Shown: piece after piece, positions 1 to 13,137 of the stretch
Position numbering within the stretch: the first letter of the stretch is position 1
Layout of the letters: every line of letters starts with the position of its first letter
Source of the DNA: Gyrodactylus bullatarudis
Taxonomy: Eukaryota; Platyhelminthes; Monogenea; Gyrodactylidea; Gyrodactylidae
DNA: 64,000 bases
NCBI GenBank assembly: GCA_012064415.1
Contig: SSNU01000272.1
Location: 1 to 64,000, forward strand
Direction: 5' to 3'
Position numbers and translations under genes: made by a program
Notes under the pieces: generated by a model
What the model was told of the DNA's origin: nothing
Seen by the model: the letters and a program-made list of their open reading frames with translations, nothing else
Databases searched by the model: none

Positions 1-2784
1 TTCTCTCCTGCAAATGTTGAATTGGTATCAGTCAATGTCTTAACTGGTGGTAACATCGATGTAACAACGGGTTCCACTTCCACTACAACTTCTGGTTCAG
101 TTTGTATTGATTGGCTGAAGAGTTCGCCTTCATCTGTATTTATCTCCTGTTCTTTTGTCATCACTTTTATCATTGTTTGAGAATCGATGAATTTTTTTTG
201 GTTTTCTCTGTAATACGTGTTTGACTCGGTAAGTAGCTTCTCTGGTTGTAACATCGAGGTTACAACTTGTTCGACTTTGTTTTCTACCTCATCGGTGTTT
301 ACTGCTTTATTTTCGAGTATAACACCTGCCATAGTCGTTACACTCAAACAGTTTATTTTTTCGACATATGAAGATCTAGACTCTTTGTAAATATTTAGAT
401 TTGGTTTTTCTTCCATTATTGCAACCTGCAGTTTTTTGTTCATCTGCTTTTTCCTATCCTCATAATCACTTAACGAGTCTTTCATAATATTCTCTAATGC
501 ATTATTTCCTGCATCTTTCTTAACTGAACCGACCATTGTTTTTACTTCTTTATATTCGTTTTGTTTTGTTTGAGTTCCTTCTTCATTCAATGATTTTTTC
601 TTGTCAGCATAAAGTGTGTTCGATTCAATCATTTTCGATTCTGTTTGTGCGCCTAAACTCTTCAAGTTTTTAGTTTCCTCCTTAAATAGACTTGTATTCT
701 CTCTTAGGCTAGTTCTTGCTATCATTGTTTGACTGTTTATAAATCTTGGTTTTTTCTCTTCAAAAAATGAATTAGAATCTGTATTCAATATTCTTTCATG
801 TTGAATTCCTTTTTCCCTGAAAAACTTTGTTTCCTGAACGGATACGCCGATGTCAAATAGATCAACCTGTTCATTCTGAGGCTCCATGTTTAGTGATTCT
901 AATTGCTTTATTTCGATATTCTCAATAACATCTGTTTCAGTTGATTTTTCCGCCTTATTGAAGCCAATCATTGTTGTAACATTTTGGATTTTCTTCTTGT
1001 CCTCATAGTTTGAGAAATGATCGAACAGTAATCTCTCTGTTTGAACATGGACCTCTTTCATTTCAGCTTTCACCAATGTATCGATATTCGGAGCATAATA
1101 TTGAGATTTTGTCTCAATTATTTCATTTGGGACAATTGTTTGGGTTCCTTCACTGTGATTTATTGTTTTGATCAAAGTTTGCGTATCTTTCTTCATAATT
1201 ATTTCAGTATTATCATAATGACTTTCATCGTCGCAAGTCTCATTAGTTTTTGAATCAACTTGGAGTTTTTTATTCTTTGAAGGTAATGAATTATAACTCT
1301 CTGAATCTTCCAGTTTCTTCAAATCAGTGATTGTTACCTGAAGCTTCTTATTTCTAGAATCAATTTCAGATGTTTGAATCTCCTTATTTGACTTCACTGC
1401 AATAATTTGTGTCATTGATTCAATAAAATTTTTCTTGTTTATAAATTCTGTGGCTGTTTCGGCAATTTTCTTTGTTGTTCCGACACCTGTTTGTGCATCA
1501 AACATTTTTTTAAGGAGACCTGTTTGGCAAGTTAAATCGAATGTTGATGCGGTGCTCTGAATACCAACACTAACATTCTTATTTTCTGTTTCAGTTGATG
1601 TGCTCAAAAGATTATAATCTGATTGAGTTGATTTTGCTTTTCTTATTTGTCCAATTTGAACCATAGAATCTAAGTATTGATGTTCGGTTTCTGATACTGT
1701 TTGTAACACAGGAGCTTCATTTGTAACTTGAACAAGACTATTATCAACAGGTTCTGGAGATTTTGATGTAACCATAATGTCAATATTGCTTGGTCTACAA
1801 GATAAGGACTCATCTATCATTTTCGGAGGCGTCTTACTAACTTGAGACATTATCTCATTACTTTTTGGAATGTAAAAGCTATTAGAATCCTTATGGAATT
1901 TTCCAACTTGAGTCATTAAGTCAATTTTATTATCCTCAGTCTGTATTTCGGCATCCAAAATCTTATGAGCTAAATATTGTGTACTTGAATTCACTTTAAC
2001 TTGTCCTATTTGAGCAACTACAGATCTTTTTTCTACGATTCCCACTTTTGAGTCACTCTGATTGTTCAACTGAGTAACTGGAATTATTTCAGAATTATAA
2101 AAGTATGAACTATTTTCAACCATTTGACTTTTACTATAGCTTTCGGTGGCCTTTGATTTTAAAACTGTTCCAACTTGAGTAATAACACTACGTTGATTCT
2201 CCTTTGAAGAAAGAATTGAAGTAGATTGACTTCTTTGTTGAGGTATTTTTTCCAATCTTCCTTCTCTTACAATAGCCCCAATCTGAGTTATTGCATCATT
2301 TGAGTTACTACGATATTGCAATCCAAAATCTATAGCTTCAGATTTTATTTCTCTTAGTCTTAAATTGAGATTTTTCTCTATTTGGCACATTGCATCTGCT
2401 TTTTGCTTTAGAGGTATATCGTAGCTACTTGAACTCTCAATAAGCTTATTCCTACGAATATCACCGATTTGACAAATGACATCTTTAGAAGAGTAAATTT
2501 TCTTTTGGCGTAGATCTTCTTCTAACTTGCTAATTTGTGTCATTGTATCGTACTTATTGAAACTAGTATCAGCCATACGTGTGGTACTAATTTGAGTTAT
2601 CACCTCTTTTGTTTGGCCCGATCTTAAATCGGACATTGACTTGCTCTGACCAAAAGTTGATATTATTGGAGCTGGCAAAAAGTTAATGCTAGGACTTTCG
2701 ATTTGCTTAACTGTTTCAGAGCTGTAATAACTAATTTTCTGCAGTAGGTCTTGGAGCTGTTGCTTATTGGAGCTGTATGTTTGT
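1..2784 (-). repeat. Plakin repeat exon: short degenerate peptide repeats
   Basis: This single open exon encodes about 928 residues in which short cores recur every roughly 20-38 residues, such as EVITQIS, DTMTQIS, DVICQIG, DAMCQIE, DAITQIG, SVITQVG, SVVAQIG, DLMTQVG and SMVQIG. Toward the window edge the cores change to SQTMI, TTMIG, TSM and TQT forms. Between cores the protein is rich in Ser, Lys, Glu and Asn and looks disordered. These are not the canonical plectin repeats of plakin tails: no G-x-I-x-D-x-x-T-G core is visible. Confidence 0.75.
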
Positions 2785-5700
2785 CTGGAAGTATTAGAAT
2801 TAATTTCAATAAAGTAATATTTAACGTAAGAAAACATACTCCACAATATCCATTTCGTTTTTAATCTTTTGATGGCTCATCTTCAGGGATTCTAATTCTT
2901 TTACACTGGGATTGCTATGAATAAGTTTTTGAAATCTATTCTCCATATTTATCATTGTAACTAGAGGATTATCAAGTCGAATTATTTCGTTTTCATCAAA
3001 AACTTCTGCATTATACGCTGAAAATGGTAATGAAATTTCAGATTTTACATAAATTATATCATTAAAAAGGAAACCAACATTTATTTATATGGCTTAATTT
3101 TCTCTCGAAAATATCTAGAGCTGTTCGAAAATCTTGATTTTGAGAATTGTTATCAACAATTGAACGAAGATCTCTAACGAAATTTGACATTTGTTTTTCA
3201 TTTGTATAGTAAATATTCTAAATAAAAAAATTGATGAAAAATAAATAACTAACAATAAATATTCAATGGAAAGAACTGTTTTACACTACATTTTATCAAT
3301 TGAAAACTTTCTCATTTGATTGGTCCATATCTATAATGTTTTAGTAAATACTGAACAAAGTCTCAACTGTGAAGGAAAAGATGTTTTGCATATTTCTAAA
3401 GTCATTATGTCATTTCCCATTTTTCCTACAAAATCACTCGGATATGATAAGACAAAGAAATTTACAGTAACGCACCTCATGATGATAAAACTTAAGAAAT
3501 CCATTAAATGGCCAAGATATTCCGAATTTTAGTGATTGCGTAGTAAGAATTCATTGAAATTTGAGCGGCGATTTGAAAAGTTCTGTATTTTTAAAACTTA
3601 ATAATTCATTGAAATCGTTTTTACTTGAAATTTGAGTGGAGAATTTTAGTTTCAAAATTCATCAATACTTGAGTAAACTACTTAAGAGTAGTAAGTTACT
3701 AGTAGTAACCCCAAAACAGTATTTTATCACTAAAAATTCAGTAGTTTGTACTATTATGTGAAAGGTTTTTTTCATGCTAGTAATAACAATAAAATCAGCA
3801 TTAAATTATCTTTAGAATGATATCCCAAGCATCTCAAAATTATTATGTTTTCATTTTTGTGAACCACCCCTAATGAACAGTTCTTGACCTATTTTAATTC
3901 AAGCATGTAGTAAAAAAGCAAATTATATATTAAATAACTACTTTTAAGTATTTACATAAATTAAAAATAATTTTCTCGGAAACTCACAGGACTCTGGTTT
4001 TTCTCTTGTAGAACTCTGAGGTAATTACGTTGAAGGAAAGTTTTATACAGACTGTTAGTTCTTGCCCAAGATTTTTCACATTTTATCTGCAATCTGTTCC
4101 AAAAACATTCACACATTAAATTAATAATAACTATTTTAAAAATGTATGTTCAGTCATTATTCACTACAACGAATTTAAAATTGAACGAGTATGCTAAAAT
4201 AACAGCTTGGAGCTCATCTCGAAAAGTTCCCTTCAGATTTTAATCAATAAAGACTTTATTCAACCTTTTTTTGGCATGTTTCAATGATTCATTCACAGAC
4301 CCCCTTTCATTAGAGCAAATTTTGTTCAATATATTATCGTCCCCCCCCCCTCTGATTTACAAAATGTTTTTATTTATTCTATGGGTTGTTTGTACTATAG
4401 AAGGCTGGACTCTTTCCTTGTGTTAGTGCGATGACATGAGTGATCTTGAACACATTATGCTCGAATGAAAAGAGAGAGTCTTAAATTATGGAGTAAATTA
4501 AAAAATACTTATTTTATAATCATTAAAAATTACTCGTGAGCTGTTTGAATGAACTTTTTATGAGGACCGATTATCCAACAACAAACTCCAGGGATAACAT
4601 ATTTTCTATCTTTGTATTTCACTTCCCAAAGATGATCCCTGGATCCGGCATTGTTGATAACCTCTACCAAGCTACCTTTCTTAAGATAACCATTGGAAGA
4701 CTTTACTGAAAGCAACATTCTTGCTTTAATTGGGGTCGTATAATCTCTGTCTAAGCAAATGCCATCTTTGACTTTTGCTTGACGTAATTCGATAGGCGAA
4801 ACACTCTGAGATGCTGTTATAATATCTGAAGTTTTCTTGAAACATGTTTCAAAACTTTCTAATTGATCTCTGAGTTCATTATTTATTATTGCGAATTCTT
4901 TGAGACTCATTAAATCTTCTCGACCGTTTATGCATCTTTGCTCAGCCCATTTTTCATGGCGATCAATTTTATTATTACAGCTTTTAATGTCGAAATGAAA
5001 CTGAAAAGAAAATATTCAAATTCAATAGATGAGGTTTAAGTGTGAATTTTAGAGAAATTAAGTTGAATTCTTCTGATTATTAAATTCATGGGAAATTTTG
5101 ATTACAGAAAAGTTATAGACTAACCTTGTGATAGTCGGCTGCATGCTTCAAATGTAACTGAGATAAAAGATTCAATTGAGAGCAGTAATCCCAACATCTG
5201 TCGACACTATGGCCCAATTCCTAAAAGAAATTACACTTTGAATTAATCTTTACAACTTTGTAAATCATCATTATAAAACTTACATGGCTAGTTAATTTAT
5301 AAATATCACCATCATCATTGGATTTATTAACAGAAAAATCAACTATCTTGTCGGTTAATTCCTGTTTTGAAAAAGGTTTTAAAAGTAATTCCAACATATT
5401 CAAAATACTGAAAATTAACATACTCCAAAGTTTTTCTCTAGGTATGAAATCTCTTTCAGATAGTTTAAGGCGATTTTATTCTCTTTCGCATCCCCTTCCA
5501 AATCGAATAGTTTATTGCGAAAACCTGTTGTAATTCGCTAAAAGAAAAAGAATTACTAATTGAGTTTACATTGAAAGTGTATTTTATTTCAACTTGGCCT
5601 AATCTTTCTCTTTGATTATAATCAATAATGATTGAAAATTATTTATTATCAGATACATGTACAGAGTTTTCTTAAAAACATTTTAGATATTTTGTTACTA

Positions 5701-7118
5701 TCAAAATTTTGATACTCTAAATAGAAATAGTATAGTAAAACCTTTTTTAAATGCATTCAATAAAAAGGCCTAAAAGATTATATTTCAAATTGGATCTTTT
5801 CATCCATTTCTATCCTGCATGATCTAAGAGTCTCATAACTATTTTGATAATCGCTTATAATTAATAATTTCGATTAATGAGGCCCTGTTAATACATGCTG
5901 GATTTCCTCAAGACATTAGTTCAATTATTTTTCAAATATAGCAATTTTCTGCTCGATATCTCTTATATTTTAGAGCCAAGAAATGCCTCTCTGTATCATC
6001 TTTTAAAATGATAAGTTGGCTTTCAAAATGAATTCAAATTCCAAATCAGCGTAATTATCTCGGTAAGTTGATAAATTTTCTAATTTTTGTGATGAAGAAA
6101 AAAAATAGGGGAGCTTACAGTGTCAGTGGATAGACTGTCATTTAAAGATTTAATCTCTGATATTAACATTTCTTGTTTACGCTGTTCTTCGTGAAGTCCC
6201 ATGTAGTTCACACAAACATCGTCAAGTCTAAGTCGTTCCTAATTAAGAAAGATTTTTTATTGAGAAATTATAATATTTTCTAATGTCAAATACTCACTTC
6301 TATTTCAGAGACTTTTTTGTTCAATCTTTCAATCTCTACAATAAACAAAAGAGAAGAAATTTTTAAAATGAATAAATATCAAACATTATTATTATTCCTG
6401 AGTTGAAGAAGAGAAAAAGAACAAGACGGATTTCTACACAAACATAAAGTCCATTTCGTAATCCACGAATGAATAGAGAAGAAGAAATCCGGTTAATTCT
6501 CTTCTTCATTCAAAGATTCATCGTTTCATTTTTCAAATTGTCTCATGTAAAGAAAGAAAGAGAAAGGGGTCTCATAAAAAAATATTGAATAAAGGTTACT
6601 AATTTCTACAGAGTGTATCAGTGAAAATCAATCAATGGAATCTAAAGTTTAGATTCTTAACAATTCAGCTTCAGAATAACTAAAATGATACTCAACTGCT
6701 CATAAAAAGATAAATGAGACTGTTTGTACTTTCACAATTTAATTGAGATAATTAATTTTTATGCTTCAGGTTTTTATTCTACAACAAGGCCTCCTCTCTC
6801 TGAAATCACTGAGATAAAAAATATCCTGTAGAAGAAGAAGAAGAAGAAATTTTTATCTATTGAGTCATTTTGCGTATCGATTTTTGAAAAAAATTTCATT
6901 CATAAAACATTCTTATCTAAGATTCTGTAAATGCTTCATGATTTTCATTACTATTACTATTACTCTTCAGTCTCTCTTGAAAAAAAGAAAATATATTGGT
7001 CAAATTAGAAATATTTAATAAGAATTACATGATCATTAAATGATAAAACTGATCGGAATGATTGAGGTAGTTTATTTATTACATGTAAGAATATTTTCAA
7101 CTCACCTGCCGTGGCCAT
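1..7118 (-). CDS. Plakin-family cytoskeletal linker, N-terminal part (runs off window)
   Basis: Eleven exons fit one frame: 7106-7118, 6298-6335, 6119-6238, 5424-5537, 5284-5361, 5125-5220, 4534-5000, 3988-4093, 3079-3218, 2840-3017 and 1-2784 (open at the edge), about 1,378 codons. All junctions are GT–AG and phases agree. Residues 1-60 look coiled-coil. Residues about 60-450 resemble the plakin domain of desmoplakin, plectin and MACF: helical spectrin-like repeats with an embedded SH3-like module at about 243-298, ending in the family-like VIPGVCCWIIGP stretch. The last exon is a low-complexity tandem repeat with core (V/I/M)-(T/C)-Q-(I/V)-G. The ATG at 7118 opens a 13-nt exon (MATA). No calponin-homology actin-binding domain is visible, so this resembles the envoplakin/desmoplakin layout, although exons further upstream cannot be excluded. 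Plakins tie intermediate filaments, junctions or microtubules together. The family call is firm; the subtype is not. Confidence 0.8.
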
Positions 7119-8687
7119 TTTTCGACTGGATATTATCTCCCTTTTTCGTTGTCTTCAAAGTTAGAAAAATGATAGAATTTTATCAAGGTAAAGTTATCCT
7201 CTTATAATTATGATTAGGTGTCCCTCTACTCCTTCTTGTTACCTGTAGATTTGAAGAATTGAAATTTTGTTTAAATATGCCGTCTTTTCTATCCTTTTTT
7301 TGAGTGTAATCACAAGAGAGTTTGTGTCGTAAAAGAACTCAACGGATGATTCAAATTTAATCTTAATATACAGAACTGTAATCTATATAACTAATGTATA
7401 GTCAAGTGTGCATGTATGAACCAGATTAAAATGTAAGCAGGAGGAGGGTTTTCCATTTGTTTGTTGCATCTGTTTCTATATCAAATGTATATCTTGTACA
7501 TGCATCTGAGTATGTATACTTTTGGTTTTCGAAAAATAAAATTCTCTAGGGTGGAGCAATTCATATAGACTATACTCAAAAAATTATATTTCATAAGACC
7601 ACTACAAAATGTGTGTAGCAGGGTGGAAGAGACCCTTACTAGTTGTTTAAAATTCGAGAGAACAGACTCACGTTTAGAGATTCCTTTTGTCAGTTAATAG
7701 AAATTGTTTGTTGAATAATGATAATATATCTAATAAAATATTTTCATCTTCAATATACTTTTTGAATTGATACAATAAAACAGAGAGTAATCCTATTACA
7801 ATTGGCTGGCTGAATGTTGTATTTATTAGGTTGTCACTTAATTGTTTAAATGACAATGATAATTATAGTTGATAGTTAGTTTCAGGAAAAGTCATTAGTT
7901 GATTATAATTGGCCGATTGATTGATGTTTTCTTTTTTCATGAGAAATGCGTAGGTGTATATTTTTGATATATTTTTACAGGTTTTTTCAATTCTTTGAAC
8001 AAAAAATGTTTGTTCTACTTATGATTTAGAACAAAAAACAACTTCTGTTGATAAAGACAAACAAAATCTCAAGTAAATGAATCAGATAGTTTGCTCAAAA
8101 TAAGAGATGTATTCAGCACAAATGAGATTTGTTCTTCTCTATAAAATTTTACATTCTAGGTTTGTGTGCGTTTGTTCCATCTCTCATGATACACATTGTG
8201 TGTACAGGCGACTTGAATATGATATTGATTGATCTGTAATTATATCTGTATATATAATATACACATTCATCTATAATTTCAAAGAAGTATCTATTTATTT
8301 GTCTGATTGATTGGAATTGGAGAAAAGAGCAAAAATACTTGTTTCACTATCTCGTTATAATGTAGTTCAGACTAAAGATACATGAATGATAATTATAATT
8401 ATAATTATGCTATAATAATATGAGCACAATAGAAAAATCGAGTGTGTTCTTAAATATTAAAGCACGAAAATGTGTATAGGAAATTGCTTGCATGTATAAT
8501 ATACATTTTATAGTTAATGATACTCATTTGAGTTTTTCTCACAAAAATGATCACTTCTCTGTGAAAAACAAAGTCCTTAGAGTCAAAAGCTGTTTAACTT
8601 GTAATCTTAATTATTTTACAATCAATAACCCTGACATGTTTCACTCAAGTTCATGCAATGGTTTCATTTTAAACTTATAATTCTGTA
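7119..8687. other. Plakin upstream region, no gene recognised
   Basis: AT-rich sequence upstream of the plakin start. A 60-codon minus-strand frame at 7674-7856 has no ATG start and no recognisable similarity. Nothing else supportable was seen. Confidence 0.5.
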
Positions 8688-9219
8688 TACAGTGAACTTC
8701 CTAAAAAAGTATATAAAGAAGAGGAACTGACTAAAATAGTAAAACCCCTCTACTAATGAGTAATGACTCATTACTAATGAGACGAATTTAAGATTCTTTC
8801 TCCCAAAGTCAATCCACTCTAAGTGCTTCTATCTTTCTTATTTCGACACTTATGTCATCTGTGTCTAGCTCTCTATTACCAGAATGATTTTCTAAGTTCA
8901 CTATTTTGGATCTAAACTCATTCAATTTAATACCACTCAATGCAAAATCAAAAGTTGAGTCAGCTGGTAATTTCCATTCCAAAATTGCCTTAGAGAAGTT
9001 TGTAATCGAACTCGAAATCAGTCTTGATTTTTTCAACTCAATTTTTTTGGAAAATCAATACGACAGTTGTGAGACCCCCTCTATTTATTTATCAAAGCAA
9101 AAAACTACGTCATACTCTTTCTCACTGAGTCACCGTATATCAGATCCCCTTTTTTCCTATTTCACGTTGTGAGAATTAACACTGGAGACCAGAATCAAAG
9201 GCTCATTAGGGTATGAGAA

Positions 9220-10140
9220 TGACTTTTAATATCATCAGTCAGTTGTGCAAACGGTCAGATTCATTTTCAAGACAAATAAGATGTTTACTAATGAATCTAA
9301 AGACTTATTGGATTATAGTAAATCGTCATTTGTAGTTTATAAGTTCAAATGTCCTTGTAAAGAAGAGTATATTGGACATACAACTAGAAGACTAGAAGAC
9401 AGAGTTGAGGAACATCTCTACACTGGTAACACGGCCATAAGAGATCATGTTAAAGTATGTAACAAAAAAGCTTCCCCATCGAACTTTTATATCCTCTATA
9501 GACAAACTGGGAAGAATGTCAATACTTTGAAAACCGCCGAAGCCTTCTTCATCAAGAAAGAAAACCCTAGCCTATGCAAACAGAAGAAAATAATAAAACC
9601 GCTTGGTCTTAATTGGCCAAATGTGAACAATAGAAATGCATCCTCAGGTCAGGCTAGTAGCCAACCTCAAGAATCAAGGAAAAGAATGAGGCGTTCAGAT
9701 GTAGAAAATAACTCTAACAAAATTACCAAATACTTCAGCCAACAAAATTGAGAGTGAAATCTATAGTATCCCTGACTTATTACATGTGTTCCAACATTAT
9801 TATTGTTATCATGATGATCAATGCTATATACAATGTATACTTTACACAGACCCCATATGTAAAGATTACACTACACTCTAAGTTTATGCCTGACCTTGTA
9901 TACTTTCATATCATATATGCATGAGAAATGTGACCCACCCTAGTGTGGGTAGTGTCAATCATCTCAAAAGCCATACAATTATGACAATGTGATAACTCGA
10001 CAGACAATGCAAATGCCCTCCAACCCTGATCATTATGAGAGCCAATCAGATTTATTTATATTTTTCTTTGTTTTTTACTATATATTTGGCATGTAAGAGG
10101 CTGAAGAGTATGCCTGAAATAAAGCGCTTATTCCTCAAAA
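9220..10140 (+). mobile_element. Penelope-like element copy 1, 5'-truncated
   Basis: The coding part is 9245-9751 (168 codons, open). It carries a GIY-YIG endonuclease: a YKFKCPCKEEYIG core, the arginine pair in TTRRLEDRVEEH, and a downstream glutamate. The reverse-transcriptase half is missing. The C-terminus has a basic stretch followed by SNKITKYFSQ, which resembles a PCNA-binding (PIP) box. The 3' untranslated part ends in a structured module at 10088-10136 shared with copies near 15.4 and 22.6 kb. No long target duplication was found. Confidence 0.8.
10088..10136 (+). ncRNA. Hammerhead-like 3'-end RNA module (PLE copy 1)
   Basis: The elements in order are GGCAT, GTAA, GAGG, CTGAAGA (one change from the hammerhead core CTGATGA), G-T, ATGCC, T, GAAA, a TAA/TTA mini-hairpin, TT and CCTC. 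GAGG can pair with CCTC as stem I, with TT as the possible cleavage dinucleotide. GGCAT can pair with ATGCC, which a standard hammerhead does not require. The altered core suggests an inactive copy. Confidence 0.45.
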
Positions 10141-10212
10141 ATTTTCTCGGCATCCTTTCTTATTTATTTAAAGGTTCATTACATGGAAGACCCCTTTAGG
10201 AAGTTCACTGTA

Positions 10213-12733
10213 GTTGGTATGAAGATGAGATTTAAAAATTTTACAGAAAAAGCCCTATATTATTCTCATTATTAGTCTAAAGAGGTTCATTTTTTGTGGA
10301 AAATCGAATCATCTGAGCTTTCCAATCATCAGAAAGGAGAACGATCCAACTTTTGAAAATTTAACCTTTTCTTGAATAGGGCAAATTTTTCCCAATATCT
10401 TATCTACTCATTTTATTGTGAATTTTGAAAAATACTTGTTAAAAGTATTAACAAGATTAGTTAATGAAAGAGTTAGCCTATCAATCCATGCAAATTAAAA
10501 TACTAAAGGTAGAAGCATCTTCAATAATTATTTTTCCAAATTTTTTTATGACCCCATTGAAGGTATAGTGCCTGTAAAATATCAATTGAATTGAGAAGCC
10601 TCACTCGGAGTTTTATAAATAAAAACCGAAGAAAATTTTTTCTGATTTTAATTATAGAATTTTATTCAAGACATCCAAATGAGATTGAAGAACATCTTTT
10701 GAATAAAATTAACATTTTCTCTCAATGATTGATGAGAAAGAAATTCATCTTTCTCATTTAAATGAATCAATACACCATTATGAAAAATTGTTCAGATTAT
10801 TTTGTTTCTTCTTGATTTGAAAGATTAAAAATACTATAAGATCATATGAAATCATTGAAGAGTAAATACACCCTTTATTGTCTTTAGCACTTTTTCCATG
10901 ATTCCATCTCTGTTTAGAAGAAATTATTGTTAAACTAGAAAAGTATAGTTGCTCTGTCTTATTTCTCACCAAGTTTACGTGGAATCGTGTTAATTTTTTA
11001 ACATAGAGATAAAAATTTACTACTTTTGGGGAAATTAAAAGCATTTAATCGGGCCAAAATTAAGCCATTTTACGAATTTCCAAAATACCCCGATTTCCCA
11101 GTTTTTCAAGCTTTGATCTCAAAAGTTTTATCAATTTAGATTTGAAGCAATCAAATGCTTAGACGAAGTTAGACTAGCTTTATAATTATTAAATTTTTTC
11201 TAACCACACTCTTGTGATAACTAACAAGATTTTTTTTGCCATTAATGTTAAGCCCTCAAACTTTTTGTCATTTAGAAAATTTATTCATGCAGAATATGAG
11301 GGACCAAATTTTCTATAAATCAGCCGTTTAGTTTAAGAAGAATCAGTCTAAAATTCAACATATTTTAAGGGAAAAATTAATCATTGGATTTAGCTTTTTG
11401 AAACATGTAAATCGGTTTTAGTGTAAGGATAGTTTTGAAAGTTTTTTCTTCTGATCCTATCTGATTGAATAAACTGACTATTTCATCTATCTAAATGCGA
11501 ATACTTTTTTAATAGTTATAATTAGTGCCATGTAATGTTTTCGAAATTAAATTCTTAAAGAAAGCTTATTCATTACTCAAAAGAAGTGAGACAAGAATTC
11601 TATCTCTATGGAATCTAGAAGCCCGCAGGAAAAAGCTTTATCAAAGAAAGATTTCATACCTAGAATTCTTGGTTTATGGAACAGTATCATTTGAACCAGC
11701 ATCTACAAAATTTTGAAAAATAATTTTAGTCTGGAACGCAATTGATTAGAAACGTTTCTGATAATGAAAGTGTGAATAATATTAAAATTTCAAGTGAGAA
11801 TTTAAATTGTGAAAGCCCTCTGATATTTCTTCTTCAAATTCTTATAATGTCTGAAAAATTTATAGCCTTTTTGTGAATACACTAAATCTCCACCTAAAAG
11901 CCAAAAAGAGGATTCATCAGAATCATTCAAAAGCTATTCAGGATTTACGAGTTGACAAGAAAATAATACTCTCGATAAGTTTGCTTAAACGATTCTATTT
12001 GAAAATCATTAATGTGATTGAAACGATGAAATCTGATCACATAAATACTTGAGCTAAATGTATTGATTAGATTCTAAAAAATTTAATTTTCATCTGTCGT
12101 CGTTAGTTAAGTTTATTTCAAGAGAATGAGTTATTACACACTGAAATTAATGCTCTTCTTAATCTGCTTCTTATTACCCTACCACCAGTGTGTATGCTTG
12201 TTTATATATGGTGAAGAGAGAAAAGATTTACAAGACCCTTTTATTTACTTCTCTCTGTGACATGAAAAATGCTTGCAATTTAAGATTAGATCTTGCTCTA
12301 TCTATCTCTTTTCAACTCGTTATCAGATAAATTGTAACTGTAATTCATTTCACTTTGATGCATCAGCGAAAAAGAAGGATAATTTTTGAAATAAATTAAA
12401 TGACAATACAGTAATTTTGAACTAGAGATTCTGAATGATTTTTTATGATAGTACATTGACGATTACACTGGACGAAATCGAAAACAAAATTTCAAGGTAT
12501 ATTTAGTGATAAACTTTTTCTTAAATATTTCAGATTCAAATCTGGTATCATTCAAGAGGACTTATCATTTTCTATAAGATAATCATTAGAGCCTCAAAAA
12601 ATATGCAGTTTTGATAGACTCATATGCGCATATAAAATTTTTACTACTTATGAGTAAATAACAGGTAGGCACATTTAATTAATAAATTGAATATTATAAT
12701 ATTCTATTCTAAAATAATTATTTTAAATTCAAT
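10213..12733. other. Gene-free AT-rich interval
   Basis: No convincing gene. The stretch 10213-10620 shares vocabulary (a gaagatgag motif, an A-rich run, 'tttacagaaaa') with the foldback family described at 16.3 and 35-37 kb and may be a decayed copy. A 63-codon plus frame at 11525-11716 is not recognisable. Confidence 0.4.
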
Positions 12734-13130
12734 TTATAGGATTATAGGAAAAGATATTTTTCGAAAATTTCTCCCATCTGTTAGCAAGTACTTGTACTTC
12801 ATTTTAGAAAAGTTTCTTTCAACATCGCATGACGTTGGCTGTGCATTTTTCAGAAGCATATAGTCTTGAGGACTAATCATCTTATTTGAGCAGTGTATAT
12901 TAACGATGTCATTCTTTTCTAGACGATTTAACAGATAATTCTTCAACTTAATTGAATCATCCTTAAAATCTATGTTTACAAGTTTTCGATGACTCTCCTG
13001 GGTCGTATATGAATTAGATTCGAATTTAGGAATTCATTCAAGTATATGGCCGTAATTGTAAGATATTTTAACTAAATCTTCGGATAAATTGTTGATGTTG
13101 ACAGCTTCTTTGGGTCCAGAAATTATTTTA
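12734..13130 (-). pseudogene. hAT-type transposase C-terminal remnant
   Basis: The frame 12946-12734 contains a block reading AQPTSCDVERNFSKMKY followed by LTDGRN. This matches the shape of the C-terminal dimerisation region of hAT transposases, with its conserved A/P-S-x-x-x-E-R-x-F-S core. No upstream catalytic domain is intact; the next few hundred bases are interrupted. It is a dead fragment abutting the foldback element at 13138. Confidence 0.55.
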
Positions 13131-13137
13131 ACTAACT

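Larger units (their letters stand above)
8690..10210. mobile_element. TIR element with TA target site, containing a PLE fragment
   Basis: The ends are a perfect 16-bp inverted repeat, CAGTGAACTTCCTAAA at 8690-8705 and its complement at 10195-10210, each directly flanked by TA. A CAGTGAA-type end with TA duplication is typical of Tc1/mariner–pogo class elements. A 75-codon minus-strand frame at 8809-9036 (IVNLENHSGNRELDTDDIS region) could be a scrap of its transposase, but I cannot confirm this. Most of the interior from about 9220 on belongs to a Penelope-like element, so a retroelement appears to have landed inside a DNA transposon. Confidence 0.6.

Noticed and set aside
4341..4350. Poly-C run as a structural element
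   Set aside because: About ten C residues in an intron; more likely a homopolymer tract or sequencing artefact.
6832..6848. AAG-repeat as a regulatory element or microsatellite of interest
   Set aside because: Only about five units and inside a plakin intron; ordinary simple sequence.
10778..11044. 88-codon minus frame
   Set aside because: Composition matches random AT-rich translation; no domain and no splice evidence.
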